A stretch of DNA of 64,000 nt from positions 248,001-312,000 of the forward strand of contig JAFDVQ010000006.1 in assembly GCA_018268915.1 (NCBI GenBank). The letters run 5' to 3'. Both the position numbers and the translations under genes were made by a program. The notes under the pieces were generated by a model, which was given only the letters and a program-made list of their open reading frames with translations, did no database searches and had not been told where the DNA came from. The stretch comes from Acidobacteriota bacterium (GTDB lineage: Bacteria > Acidobacteriota > Terriglobia > Terriglobales > Acidobacteriaceae). Of the stretch, positions 25,224-33,364 are shown piece after piece (position 1 is the stretch's first letter; every line of letters starts with the position of its first letter).

Positions 25224-27401
25224 TTAAATTCTCCCCACTTCCACCAGCACCGAGTAGAAAGTCGGCGCAGCCCCGATATCAGTCAGCCGCTCGCTCGTCA
25301 GCGCATTGATGTTCACGCCACCTTCGCTCAGCTTTGCCCAGTCCAGCCGGGCAGCTACTACTCCCTTCGGAACGGCCCCGTCCACCATCGCGCACAAAGT
25401 GATCTCTCCACGATCGTTCCATACACGAACACGATCTCCCTCCGAAATCCCTCTCGCCTTCGCGTCGTCAGGATGCATCTCCAGTCGCTGTCGCGTTCGA
25501 GCTTCCATCTTCCGGTGCCCATCCAGATTCGCAAAGGTGGAGTTCATATAGTTATCAGCTTTACGCCCCAGTAGCTCCAGCGGATACTGCTTGGCTGCTT
25601 CAGCCCCCCGTGATTCCACGGGTGGCACATAATCGGGAAGTCCATCCTGTCCCGCAGCAGCCAGCGCCTCCGAGTAAAACTCGACCTTTCCAGAAGGCGT
25701 CGGCAGCGCACCATTCGTATATGGCAAGAAAGGCTGTCCCTGCGGATCGAGATGGAATTCAAGAGGTATATGCCCCTTCTCCTCCAAATCCTCAAGGCTG
25801 ATATGCTTCATGTCCTTGTTCTTGGATCGTCCGTCCAGGCCAATCGCCAGTGCCTGCCGGATCATCTGCTCCGCGCTGTCCCTGAAACATGGTTCTGTGA
25901 ACCCCATGCGCTGAGCCAGTTCCCCGAATAGCCAGACATTCGGTCGCGACTCTCCAATCGGCTCAATGGCCTTTTTCGATCGCTGTACAAAGTAATGTCC
26001 GTATGCACCCTGAATATCGTCATGCTCTAGGAACGTCGTTGCCGGAAGCACAAAGTCTGCATAGTCCGTCGTGTCATTGAAGAACAGATCGTGCACAACC
26101 GTGAACAGGTCAGGTCGCGCTAACCCTCTTCGCACCGCGTTGTGATTCGGCGCTACAGCTCCGGGATTTGAGTTGTAGACAAATAGCGCTTTCACTGCCG
26201 GTCCCCCGCTCAACACCTCAGCTTCTCCTGCTTCAGCATTCAGCGCTCGACCAAGCAGCGACATGTTCACCACTCGTGCAGGTCTGCCAATCGGGGAGTC
26301 AAGCGCCAGGTCCATCCTCTCCAGTTCACGCTTATTCCACAGGAAAGCTCCGGAAGTCGAGAGCGATCCGCCCCCACCGCGATGTTTCCAGGCGCCCGTC
26401 AGAGCCGGCAACATGGCGATCGCCCGCGTCGCCGCTCCACCGTTATCGCTACGCTGCATCCCGTAGTTCAGTCGAATCGCTGCAGGCCGAGTCGTAGCGT
26501 ACTCTCTTGACAACTGCTCAACTTCCTCAGCCGTTAAGCCAGTCGAGGCGGCCACCCGATCTGGTGTGTACTCACGCACTCTCTCGGCAAGGCGCTCAAA
26601 CCCATGCGTCATCTCCGCTATGTAGGCTTTATCTTCCAAGCCTTCTCGAAGGATCACGTGCATCATGCCGAGCGCCAGAGCCACATCTGTTCCCGGTCGA
26701 ATCGCGATATGCCAGTCTGCTAGCGCTGCAGTCCGCGTCTTGTAAGGATCGATCACGATCAGCCGCGCGCCATTGCGTCTTGCCTGTTCAACCATCGGCC
26801 AGAGATGAATGTTATTGCCGTGGATGTTCGCGCCCCACGCAATGATCAGCTTGGCGAGCTTGAAATCCTCCGTTGGCGTTCCCAGCTTCTTTCCGTAGAC
26901 AAAATTCCATGCCTGTCCGCCGGCTTCAGCGCAGATCGTCCGATCTAGCTGGCTGCCCCCAAGCCTGTGAAAGAAACGCCGGTCCATCGATCCATACCCG
27001 AGCACTCCCATCGTTCCGGCATAGCTATAGGGCAGAATCGACTCCGGTCCAAATTCGTCGCTGATCTGCTGTAGCCGGCCCGCAATGGAATCCAGCGCCT
27101 CATCCCAGCTCACACGCTCGAAAGACTCTAGTTCGCGCCCCTTTGGAAGTGGCCCTTTCGCAACTCCCGATCTACGGCGTAGAGGATACAGAATCCGTTC
27201 CGGCGAGTAGACCCGGTCCAGGTACTTGGCCACTTTGCCGCAAAGGAACCCTTGCGTTACAGGCTGGCCAGGATCGCCCTGTACCTTGATCGCCCTGCCA
27301 TCCTCGTTCACGGTGACCAGGACCGCGCACGAATCGGGACAATCGTGCGAGCACACCGTGTGTACAACGCGAAGAGGGGAATTCTCAGCTGCCGCTGCCA
27401 T
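25224..27401 (-). CDS. Molybdopterin-dependent oxidoreductase with N-terminal [4Fe-4S] site (DMSO reductase family)
   Basis: 725 aa, no Tat leader, so cytoplasmic. An N-terminal cluster motif C17-x3-C21-x3-C25-x28-C54 precedes the catalytic domain. Bis-MGD-binding blocks include NIHGNNIHLWPM, RLIVIDPYKTRTAALADWHI followed by RPGTDVALALGMMHV, and YNSNPGAVAPN. The C-terminal molydopterin-binding barrel starts near 600 (MHPDDAKARGISEGDRVRVW). C157 in TICAEAG lies near where the Mo-ligand loop falls in formate dehydrogenase-like members; I cannot say whether it binds Mo. Close in design to the uncharacterised formate-dehydrogenase-like group found in aerobes. No electron-transfer subunit is adjacent. 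Confidence 0.9.
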   Translation of the reverse strand: MAAAAENSPLRVVHTVCSHDCPDSCAVLVTVNEDGRAIKVQGDPGQPVTQGFLCGKVAKYLDRVYSPERILYPLRRRSGVAKGPLPKGRELESFERVSWDEALDSIAGRLQQISDEFGPESILPYSYAGTMGVLGYGSMDRRFFHRLGGSQLDRTICAEAGGQAWNFVYGKKLGTPTEDFKLAKLIIAWGANIHGNNIHLWPMVEQARRNGARLIVIDPYKTRTAALADWHIAIRPGTDVALALGMMHVILREGLEDKAYIAEMTHGFERLAERVREYTPDRVAASTGLTAEEVEQLSREYATTRPAAIRLNYGMQRSDNGGAATRAIAMLPALTGAWKHRGGGGSLSTSGAFLWNKRELERMDLALDSPIGRPARVVNMSLLGRALNAEAGEAEVLSGGPAVKALFVYNSNPGAVAPNHNAVRRGLARPDLFTVVHDLFFNDTTDYADFVLPATTFLEHDDIQGAYGHYFVQRSKKAIEPIGESRPNVWLFGELAQRMGFTEPCFRDSAEQMIRQALAIGLDGRSKNKDMKHISLEDLEEKGHIPLEFHLDPQGQPFLPYTNGALPTPSGKVEFYSEALAAAGQDGLPDYVPPVESRGAEAAKQYPLELLGRKADNYMNSTFANLDGHRKMEARTRQRLEMHPDDAKARGISEGDRVRVWNDRGEITLCAMVDGAVPKGVVAARLDWAKLSEGGVNINALTSERLTDIGAAPTFYSVLVEVGRI

Positions 27402-27450
27402 AGTGTCATTGTAAGCTGGTTGCGTATTTCCGCTGCCCGGAGACCTCTCG

Positions 27451-27927
27451 ATGAAACGCGTCTTTCAGACAATCTGCTTAAGCCTGTTTGCACTTGCAAT
27501 TCAGTCAGCCGCCTTCGCCCAGAGTCCCGCCAGCCAGCCCCCCGAGGAGGCTGCGATCCGGGCGGCCATCCAGACTCAAACCGACGCCTGGAATCGAGCC
27601 GACATTCCAGCCTTCATGCAAACCTACGAGGACTCGCCCGAAACCACGTTTATAGGCCAGAAGCTTCGCAAGGGATACCAGCCGATCCTGGAACGCTACA
27701 AGCAGAGCTATAGCACTCGCGAGCAAATGGGAACGCTGACGTTCTCCGACATCGACATTCGGCTGCTTCCGTCGGGATGCGGAAAATCAGAGATAGCCCT
27801 GGTCACGGGAAAGTTCCATCTCGCCCGCACCGAACACGGCGCCGCAGCCAAAGACGATGGCATCTTCTCGCTCGTCTGGCGCAAGGGTCCACACGGATGG
27901 AAGATCATCCTCGATCACACAAGCTGA
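27451..27927 (+). CDS. Exported NTF2-like (DUF4440/SgcJ-type) protein
   Basis: 158 aa with GGAG eight bases before ATG. Signal peptide to about residue 23 (SAAFAQ). The NTF2-like fold shows EEAAIRAAIQTQTDAWNRAD followed by IPAFMQTYED and the terminal strands FSLVWRKGPHGWKIILDHTS. The WNRAD/WK-I pattern is typical of the DUF4440 group. Function unknown. Divergent from the molybdopterin oxidoreductase with only 49 bp between the start codons, so the two promoters overlap and may be co-regulated. Confidence 0.82.
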   Translation: MKRVFQTICLSLFALAIQSAAFAQSPASQPPEEAAIRAAIQTQTDAWNRADIPAFMQTYEDSPETTFIGQKLRKGYQPILERYKQSYSTREQMGTLTFSDIDIRLLPSGCGKSEIALVTGKFHLARTEHGAAAKDDGIFSLVWRKGPHGWKIILDHTS

Positions 27928-27975
27928 GTCCAGCGACTCGCACTTATCTAACCAATGACCGCGTCTTCCAGCAGC

Positions 27976-28269
27976 TCACGAGGGAATCTCTCGCTTCTTG
28001 TAAATCGGGCCTGCTTCCCACTGCTGTGTATCGAACATCCGTCGCGAAGTACATTTATGGCATGTCTGGTGCGAGTCGTAGCGTCCTAAATGTTCGTTTC
28101 CATCCGCGCGCGGCCAGCTCCAGGCGTGTACCGGACAGCGCAGGGAAAGCCAGAATCGATCCATCCCAACCACGATCTGCGCTCCGCCAACAATGTGGAC
28201 GCGCTGGCTGCGGCGCAGGATTTTCCGGGTGAGTTTGGCGTAAACGGGAAGAAGTTGAGTTGTTGCCAC
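27976..28269 (-). CDS. Small Cys-containing protein, hypothetical
   Basis: 97 aa from a GTG with GAGGG about eight bases upstream. The C-terminal third is the informative part: CHKCTSRRMFDTQQWEAGP, a CxxC knuckle followed by an aromatic/Gly-Pro tail, and several His upstream (HAW, HLG, SHQ) that could complete a metal site. The N-terminal 50 residues are basic and hydrophobic. I cannot name a family, but the composition is more protein-like than the overlapping frames on the other strand. The next gene rightwards starts some 450 bp away; that gap (28270-28722) contains only a weak 5-bp-stem hairpin at 28291-28306. Confidence 0.5.
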   Translation of the reverse strand: MATTQLLPVYAKLTRKILRRSQRVHIVGGAQIVVGMDRFWLSLRCPVHAWSWPRADGNEHLGRYDSHQTCHKCTSRRMFDTQQWEAGPIYKKREIPS

Positions 28270-28722
28270 TGATGAACCCTCAAAACACCTGCCGGATCAA
28301 ACCGGCGAAGCTGTGTCACGTTCGATCCCGACTCCGCACGTCCAACATCAACGTTGTAGGGTCGTCACTCGTGCAACAGCGCTGAGCGGTTCGGAAACTG
28401 AGAATATTCTATCGCCATAACTGAACTGTCCGCCTCATAGGGCCGGTATTTCATACATGTGCGTTCAACTCCCGCAACTGATGAATGTACTGCCAATAAC
28501 TTGCGGAATACTTAATAGCCCTGAACCTAACGCAGCTCAAGACCTCGCCTTGGTGACCCCGCCTGAGGGCACCGAAGCCACCCAGACCTGCCATCCACCC
28601 CTCAAATTCTGGCCATCGAGAACTTACATCTGTCGCAATGATCTACTTACATTAACGCAATCAGCAGTTTAGACGCGCAATACCAACCAACCCTGCCCCG
28701 GTCAGGTCGCATCCCTTTCCCT

Positions 28723-29037
28723 GTGCGAAGAAAGGCCCTCGGCCAATCCTCGTCGGAAGTCACTCAACTGCTGAGGCGCTCAGTGAGTTCCGCTATATCC
28801 CGGATCGTCATTAAATCTGATCAGGCTTTTGGACGTTTTCCCCAACTCGGTCAGGTCGTAGGTGTGGCCGGTTCAACTGGCTTGTATGTGGTTATGGACC
28901 TCGATCACGCGAATCGACTCGTTCAGGTAATGGAGAGGTCGGGCAGACACCGCCTTATCAAGGTACCGTTCGAGTCCGTTCGTACTTTCAACCGCAGACT
29001 TGCTCAGGCCATACATCGACTTCTTGACGCCCGATAA
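28723..29037 (+). CDS. Small hypothetical protein
   Basis: 104 aa from GTG 28723, or 84 aa from GTG 28783, which has GAGG at a good distance and is my preferred start. Residues from about 45 on look like a compact alpha/beta domain: VVGVAGSTGLYVVMDLDHAN, MERSGRHRLIKVPFESVRTF, then a helix NRRLAQAIHRLLDA. No signal peptide or membrane span. No family recognised with confidence. It precedes the HIT-family gene by 69 bp in the same direction. Confidence 0.45.
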   Translation: MRRKALGQSSSEVTQLLRRSVSSAISRIVIKSDQAFGRFPQLGQVVGVAGSTGLYVVMDLDHANRLVQVMERSGRHRLIKVPFESVRTFNRRLAQAIHRLLDAR

Positions 29038-29106
29038 GACAGTTATCGGGCTGAGCTGACCGCGATTCGCTGACTTGCCTGGCTCGTGCGCATATAGACT
29101 CTCAGC

Positions 29107-29445
29107 ATGAGTTGCGTCTTTTGCCAGATTATCGACGGGAGTATCCCCTCGAAGGCCATATATCAGGATGAGTGCTGCTACGCATTCGCTGACCTTAAGC
29201 CTCAGGCGCCCGTTCACATTCTTGTCGTCCCGCGTGAACACATCGCATCCATCGCTCACGCCGAGAAAAGTCATAGCGAACTTCTTGGCCATTTGCACTG
29301 GGCGGCAGCGGAGATCGCCCGGACAAAAGGCCTTTCCCAAGGCTATCGGACCGTGATTAACACAGGCGCTGATGGGGGTCAGACAGTTGAACACATTCAC
29401 GTCCACCTCCTCGGCGGCCGCCCGATGATGTGGCCTCCCGGATGA
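29107..29445 (+). CDS. hinT: HIT-family purine nucleoside phosphoramidase-like protein
   Basis: 112 aa, the full length for a HinT/HIT protein. MSCVFCQIIDGSIPSKAIYQ at the start carries two Cys that, in many members, help bind zinc. VPREHIASI follows, and the histidine triad HIHVHLLGG near residue 100 is complete. These enzymes hydrolyse AMP attached to amines or to Lys of aminoacyl-tRNA synthetases. It is followed by a strong bidirectional terminator. Confidence 0.93.
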   Translation: MSCVFCQIIDGSIPSKAIYQDECCYAFADLKPQAPVHILVVPREHIASIAHAEKSHSELLGHLHWAAAEIARTKGLSQGYRTVINTGADGGQTVEHIHVHLLGGRPMMWPPG

Positions 29446-29470
29446 TCGACAGCCATGATCTTGCCGAAAG

Positions 29471-29498
29471 AAAAGGGGTGCCGTTTGGCACCCCTTTT
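29471..29498. terminator. Strong bidirectional rho-independent terminator
   Basis: Perfect 12-bp stem AAAAGGGGTGCC / GGCACCCCTTTT with a GTTT tetraloop. T-rich tails occur on both strands (the stem ends in A4 and T4). It sits between the convergent hinT and the Arg/Gln-rich gene and can end both transcripts. Confidence 0.9.
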
Positions 29499-29519
29499 GC
29501 TTTGTATGATTTTGTCAAC

Positions 29520-30443
29520 CTAAAACGCCGGCTGAGGAACGTACTCGTCTTCCTCTTCCAGCCCGTATCTGCGAAGCAGGTTAGGCAGGCTCTGTGAAAA
29601 CGCAGACCGCGGCATCACTGTATCGCATCCGGCCTCGATCGCCTTCAGCTTCAGATCTCCCTGAAGGTGGTTCAGGAATCCGATGATGGAAGTAGCCTTT
29701 TTGAACTTCGTCTTGAATTTCGGGATCAAGGTCATCGGCTTTGCATTGAGGTTGTTCAGATCGAACACCAGCAGAGTCGGGGGCTCGGCCGAGTCAGTAA
29801 TGCGAGAAATTGTTTCCTTCTCGCCCTTAACGAATTCGACCTTCACTCCCAACTTCTTGGCAGTCTCTTGAATCTTCGCCTGGAAGAACAGATCTTCGAT
29901 GAAGCAGAAAATCCGGGTCGGAGCATCAGCACGCACCGCAACGCTGGATGGCCCTGCGTTCACGTCATAGTAGTTGCTGCCGCTATGGTGCCCATTTCCT
30001 GACAATGGGATCGTCGAGGGTGGCGCGTCAGCCACATTGCCGTTCGCAACTCGATAGCTGTGGTCCATGGGACCAACGAACATCCGGGGGCCTCTTTGCC
30101 TGTCCTTACGCCGGCCCTGATGTTGCGGGACAATGCTATTTCCAGGTTGGGCCTGAGGCTGCTGCGACCCATTTTTCTGCTGGAAGAATTTCTTCTTCTT
30201 GCGGTGCCGACCAGCACCTTGCTTCTGCGGCTGCTGTCCGCCCTGCTGTTGCGGAGCCTGCAACTGCGGCTGAGACAGCTGCGCGGGCTGGCTTTGCGCC
30301 TGCCCTTGCGGCTGCTGTCCGCCTTGCTGGTTCGACTTGTTTTTGCGGCGGCGCCGGCGGCGCCGGTGTCCTTGCGACTGTCCTTGCCCGTTGGCTTGGA
30401 CCGGCCCCGTCTCTGACTGGGGCCCTGTCGGTTCTGTACTCAT
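29520..30443 (-). CDS. Arg/Gln-rich disordered protein with receiver-like C-terminal domain
   Basis: 307 aa from ATG 30443 (AGGAAG eight bases upstream; an in-frame ATG at 30461 is less likely). Residues 1-125 are low complexity: an Arg run at 27-33, long Gln/Gly/Pro stretches and a Lys cluster near 83-87, all features of RNA- or DNA-binding disordered tails. A linker of about 50 residues follows. Residues 177-295 look like a response-regulator receiver fold: TRIFCFIEDLFFQAKIQETA, then LLVFDLNN with D228 at the phospho-acceptor position, IIGFLNHL and LKAIEAGCDTVMPRSAF. The acidic pair at the N-terminal strand and the conserved Lys are not obvious, so phosphorylation is doubtful. No output domain is present. 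Function unknown; possibly nucleic-acid or ribosome associated. Confidence 0.8.
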   Translation of the reverse strand: MSTEPTGPQSETGPVQANGQGQSQGHRRRRRRRKNKSNQQGGQQPQGQAQSQPAQLSQPQLQAPQQQGGQQPQKQGAGRHRKKKKFFQQKNGSQQPQAQPGNSIVPQHQGRRKDRQRGPRMFVGPMDHSYRVANGNVADAPPSTIPLSGNGHHSGSNYYDVNAGPSSVAVRADAPTRIFCFIEDLFFQAKIQETAKKLGVKVEFVKGEKETISRITDSAEPPTLLVFDLNNLNAKPMTLIPKFKTKFKKATSIIGFLNHLQGDLKLKAIEAGCDTVMPRSAFSQSLPNLLRRYGLEEEDEYVPQPAF

Positions 30444-31460
30444 GCGTGCACTTCCTGGCACTTGCTTTGTGTTGCCGTACTTAAACTCTGGATCAGCATC
30501 TTCAAGTTCGGGGATGCTGAACTACCTCGCGCTCGCTGCATCGCTCCCGGAAATGTGGAGTGGTAAAGCGAGACGATCTCTACACGATGCTGCGACGATG
30601 CCGCGCACAACTTGCCTGGAACCGAATTCTCGGAGCACACAGTATCGATGCAATTCCCAGGACAATTTTGAACGGCGGGTATGTACCTTTCCTGCCCGGT
30701 GCACGACGTCAATCTTTCTGCTCCCTCGGCAATGTATTCATTGCCGTCAGGATCCCCGCAAAGAACGACGCCTATTCTTCTGATGCGCCTTCAGGGCCAA
30801 ACATCCAATTCGAAATACTCAGGCCATTTATCCAGCCGTAATTGACTCGGCACGATCCTCCGACCCTCATCGGTGGTCTGGTCGGCGTTTCCCTGGATAT
30901 TGCCTGTCCTAGAGAACCTTCGGACTCTGGTCGAGTATTGGACGCTTCTGTGGTCCGAAGATATCTTTTGTCAGCGGCGAGCCTTCTCTGCCCAAATGGG
31001 TGGTTCGCTCAGCCGCCTGATAGGCAAGTTTGATAGTACAGTCTCCTGAAAAACCGCGCAAGTATTGCCTCGAGCTCAGCCTGGTACAAGCGTAATTCGA
31101 GGAACCTGGTCCTGGACAGAGAATGTCCCAAACGCACGAAACGCCACTGACTTGAGTGGCGTTTCGTGTCCCTGCGCTGGTCACTGGCCTCCCAGCAATT
31201 GCGGCCGATGGTTTTCCATCGCGCCTTCTACAGGCTCCCCGCCGGTTTGCCACTCTATGGTGGCTGCTCTTGCGGTGCCTGCTGTTTGCGGGCTGGCCGG
31301 ATATTCTCCAGCAGCCGGTACATCACTGGCACCCACTAAATAGCAATCTCTGTGCCGTTCCAACAATCATTTCCTTTCAATAACTTACATCCATTCAAGT
31401 GCAAGATCCGTTTTGATTCTGGTAATGAAAGCCCGTGAAACTTCAAAAAACAATAGATCG
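30444..31460. other. Gene-poor kilobase
   Basis: No frame in this 1,017-bp stretch looks coding on either strand: candidates are short, rich in Cys, Ser and Arg, and lack ribosome-binding sites. The only clear structure is the two-hairpin element at 31113-31167. An isolated match to half of the TetR operator (AATTCGAAATACT, about 30807-30819) is present but has no partner arm. Confidence 0.5.
31113..31167. other. Two adjacent hairpins, structured intergenic element
   Basis: First hairpin: GGACA-GAGAA-TGTCC (31113-31127). Second: a perfect 14-bp stem CACGAAACGCCACT / AGTGGCGTTTCGTG with a 6-base loop (31134-31167). They are 6 bases apart and far from any gene end (the nearest stop is mutM at 31461). 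There is no U-run on either strand, so a simple terminator is not the best reading; a dispersed repeat, an RNA element or an integration remnant is possible. Confidence 0.6.
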
Positions 31461-32309
31461 TTAGTGCTGGCAATTCGCGCAGTAGTGCGTGCTTCGTCCG
31501 GCAACCACGATCTTCTTGATCGCTGTGCCGCAGTTTCGGCATGCCTCTCCGGTTCTCTGATACACATTGTGTTCGAACTGAAAGAAGCCCTTCGCGCCGT
31601 CCGCATCCACGTAATCCGAAACCGACGAGCCGCCTAACCGAATGGCGTGCTCAAGTACCTCCTTGAGCGATTTCCGGAGCCGCTCCAACTCCTCACGCGT
31701 CAGTCTTCCCGCTCGCCTCCGCGGCCGAATCCCGGCCCGAAACAGGCTCTCGTCCGCGTAGATATTCCCTACGCCAGCCATCAGCGTCTGGTTGAGCAGC
31801 GCTGCCTTGATCGCCAGCTTTCTTCCTCGAAACAGCGCAGCAAAATCCTCGCCGGCAATTGTGAGCGGCTCCAAACCCGGCCCACCGAATTTAGTTCCTT
31901 TTGCTAAGTCGCGAAACTCCAGGCGCCCGAATCGCCTTGGATCCACAAACCGCAGCTCGCGTCCACTCTCCAGCCTCAATCTCGCATGAGTGTGCTTTGC
32001 TACTGGCGCGTCGGGAGTAGTGACCAGCAAGCGTCCCGTCATGCCGAGGTGAACGATCCATTGCGCTGCAATCTCACCAGTGCCCGCGCTGTTCCTCAGT
32101 TCGCCCTGCGACCCCAATTCCACTACGATGTGCTTGCCAGTTCGGTGGACTGACTCGATCCGACGTTCAACCAACCCTCTTGCCTGACGGGACGCGGAGT
32201 TCTTGAGAGGTTCCCGGTGCGAACCGAACCAAACCTCTACGATTCGGTCGCCTCGAACGCGTGAATTCACGCCACGCGCAATTGTCTCTACCTCGGGTAG
32301 CTCAGGCAT
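31461..32309 (-). CDS. mutM: Formamidopyrimidine-DNA glycosylase
   Basis: 282 aa, usual length. It excises 8-oxoguanine and formamidopyrimidines and nicks the abasic site. The catalytic N-terminal Pro-Glu follows the initiator Met (MPELPEVETI). A helix-two-turn-helix is present (AGVGNIYADESLFRAGIRP). The C-terminal zinc finger C-x2-C-x16-C-x2-C ends the protein (CRNCGTAIKK, then HYCANC). All catalytic positions appear intact. It stands 45 bp downstream of the NTF2-like gene on the same strand and may share its transcript. Confidence 0.96.
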   Translation of the reverse strand: MPELPEVETIARGVNSRVRGDRIVEVWFGSHREPLKNSASRQARGLVERRIESVHRTGKHIVVELGSQGELRNSAGTGEIAAQWIVHLGMTGRLLVTTPDAPVAKHTHARLRLESGRELRFVDPRRFGRLEFRDLAKGTKFGGPGLEPLTIAGEDFAALFRGRKLAIKAALLNQTLMAGVGNIYADESLFRAGIRPRRRAGRLTREELERLRKSLKEVLEHAIRLGGSSVSDYVDADGAKGFFQFEHNVYQRTGEACRNCGTAIKKIVVAGRSTHYCANCQH

Positions 32310-32354
32310 GATTCCATTTTAGGATTACGACGACTCGATGAGCGTCTGGCTCAG

Positions 32355-32876
32355 CTATTGCGCTTTTGATGAACGCCGTTCACCCGGGTCACGGATTCTG
32401 TTGGCCTCGAAACTCACAATCCGCCATACCCCGCGCGCATCGCGCACATAAACTCGGGTGTATCGGTAGCTCCCAGACATTTCTCCCTCGGGTCCCGTGC
32501 CCCTGACCTCCGCGCGGGAGATTACCAGCGCCGTTGTGCCATACAGGCGAATTTTTCGATCCGATAGCTCGAGCGAATTGAACTTCATCGCGCCCGATCG
32601 AAGAGCTGTCAACGCCTGTTCCTTCGATTGGAGAATGCCAGACGGAGTGATTGCCATGTAGTCGTCGGCCAGCAGCCCATCCATCGCCGAAAAATTGCCG
32701 TGAAGAACGGCATTTCTCCACGCGTCTTCAAGCTTTTCAATCTGATGTCGAACCTCGTGCTTTTCAGCCCGGGGCATCGCCTGCAACGAGTCGCCGGCCG
32801 CGAACCCAGCTACCGTCAACCCCACAAAGACAGACCACTTCGCGACGACAGAAGACGTTCCCTTGAGTGTTCGCAT
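32355..32876 (-). CDS. Exported NTF2-like (DUF4440) protein
   Basis: 173 aa from ATG 32876. N-terminal leader to about residue 32 (SVFVGLTVAGFAAGDSLQA). The DUF4440 pattern is clear: KLEDAWRNAVLHGNFSAMDG followed by LLADDYMAITPSG, then KIRLYGTTALVISRAEVRGT and the last strand pair TRVYVRDARGVWRIVSFEAN. It belongs with 20085-20558 and 27451-27927 as the third exported NTF2-like protein here, but the three differ too much in sequence to be recent copies. Function unknown. Confidence 0.85.
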   Translation of the reverse strand: MRTLKGTSSVVAKWSVFVGLTVAGFAAGDSLQAMPRAEKHEVRHQIEKLEDAWRNAVLHGNFSAMDGLLADDYMAITPSGILQSKEQALTALRSGAMKFNSLELSDRKIRLYGTTALVISRAEVRGTGPEGEMSGSYRYTRVYVRDARGVWRIVSFEANRIRDPGERRSSKAQ

Positions 32877-33046
32877 AGGCGATAGGGATAGTAGCCGGGA
32901 CACATCGAATGGGTCAATGCGAGAGATCACACGCGCCTCCGACGGACAATCCAGAAGTTCCGTGCCGGCCAGGACTATGGATCAACCGTCAACAGGTTTG
33001 ACTGTTTCTTTGGAGGAGGGGTTTGTCGCGGGAGATGAACTTCATT

Positions 33047-33334
33047 TCAATACAGTGTGGCAAGGTCTTCGCGACTCCGCTCCAGCATCTTCTGGTAGAG
33101 CCCTCCGACTGCATATTTTTTGAAGTGGGGCGATTGCCGATGTGCCTCTTCTGCCTTGCCATCCTGGTACTGCTCATAGATCAGCACTGTGCACGGCTCT
33201 CCCTGCACCCAATGTGGATTGTAGCTAACGCAACCGCTCTCCAGACGTGAAGCTTCGGTTAGTTCGCGAAGAATCTCGGTTATCTCCGCCCGATCTTCCT
33301 GGGCGAACCTTATCCGGACCGTAAAGCTGATCAT
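33047..33334 (-). CDS. Antibiotic biosynthesis monooxygenase (ABM) domain protein, YgiN-like
   Basis: 95 aa, a single ferredoxin-like domain: FTVRIRFAQEDRAEITEILR, then LESGCVSYNPHW, VLIYEQYQDGKAEEAHRQSP and HFKKYAVGGLYQKM. The GC-x-SY / E-x-Y-D-x-A-x-H-x3-H-F pattern is that of the putative quinol monooxygenase group. Cofactor-free oxidation of quinols is the known role for some members; the substrate here is open. It lies 30 bp downstream of purA on the same strand. Confidence 0.88.
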   Translation of the reverse strand: MISFTVRIRFAQEDRAEITEILRELTEASRLESGCVSYNPHWVQGEPCTVLIYEQYQDGKAEEAHRQSPHFKKYAVGGLYQKMLERSREDLATLY

Positions 33335-33364
33335 GAAGAGCTGTTCCTCAATTCAGAAATCTAG

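Noticed and set aside
28457..28672. 71-aa plus-strand frame
   Set aside because: Pro/Thr-rich, no binding site, no similarity to known patterns; likely chance.
30805..30820. Half-site match to the TetR operator
   Set aside because: Only one arm is present and there is no promoter or gene start nearby; expected by chance in AT-rich sequence.
30560..30841. 93-aa plus-strand frame in the gene-poor kilobase
   Set aside because: Mixed composition without domain, binding site or coherent secondary structure.
31020..31110. GCTCAGCCTGGTA stretch resembling a tRNA D-arm
   Set aside because: No matching acceptor stem, anticodon arm or GGTTCGA T-loop could be built on either strand.
30909..31253. 114-aa minus-strand frame across the hairpin element
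   Set aside because: Its apparent Cys/Gly/Arg composition comes from the stem-loop DNA; no ribosome-binding site and no domain.
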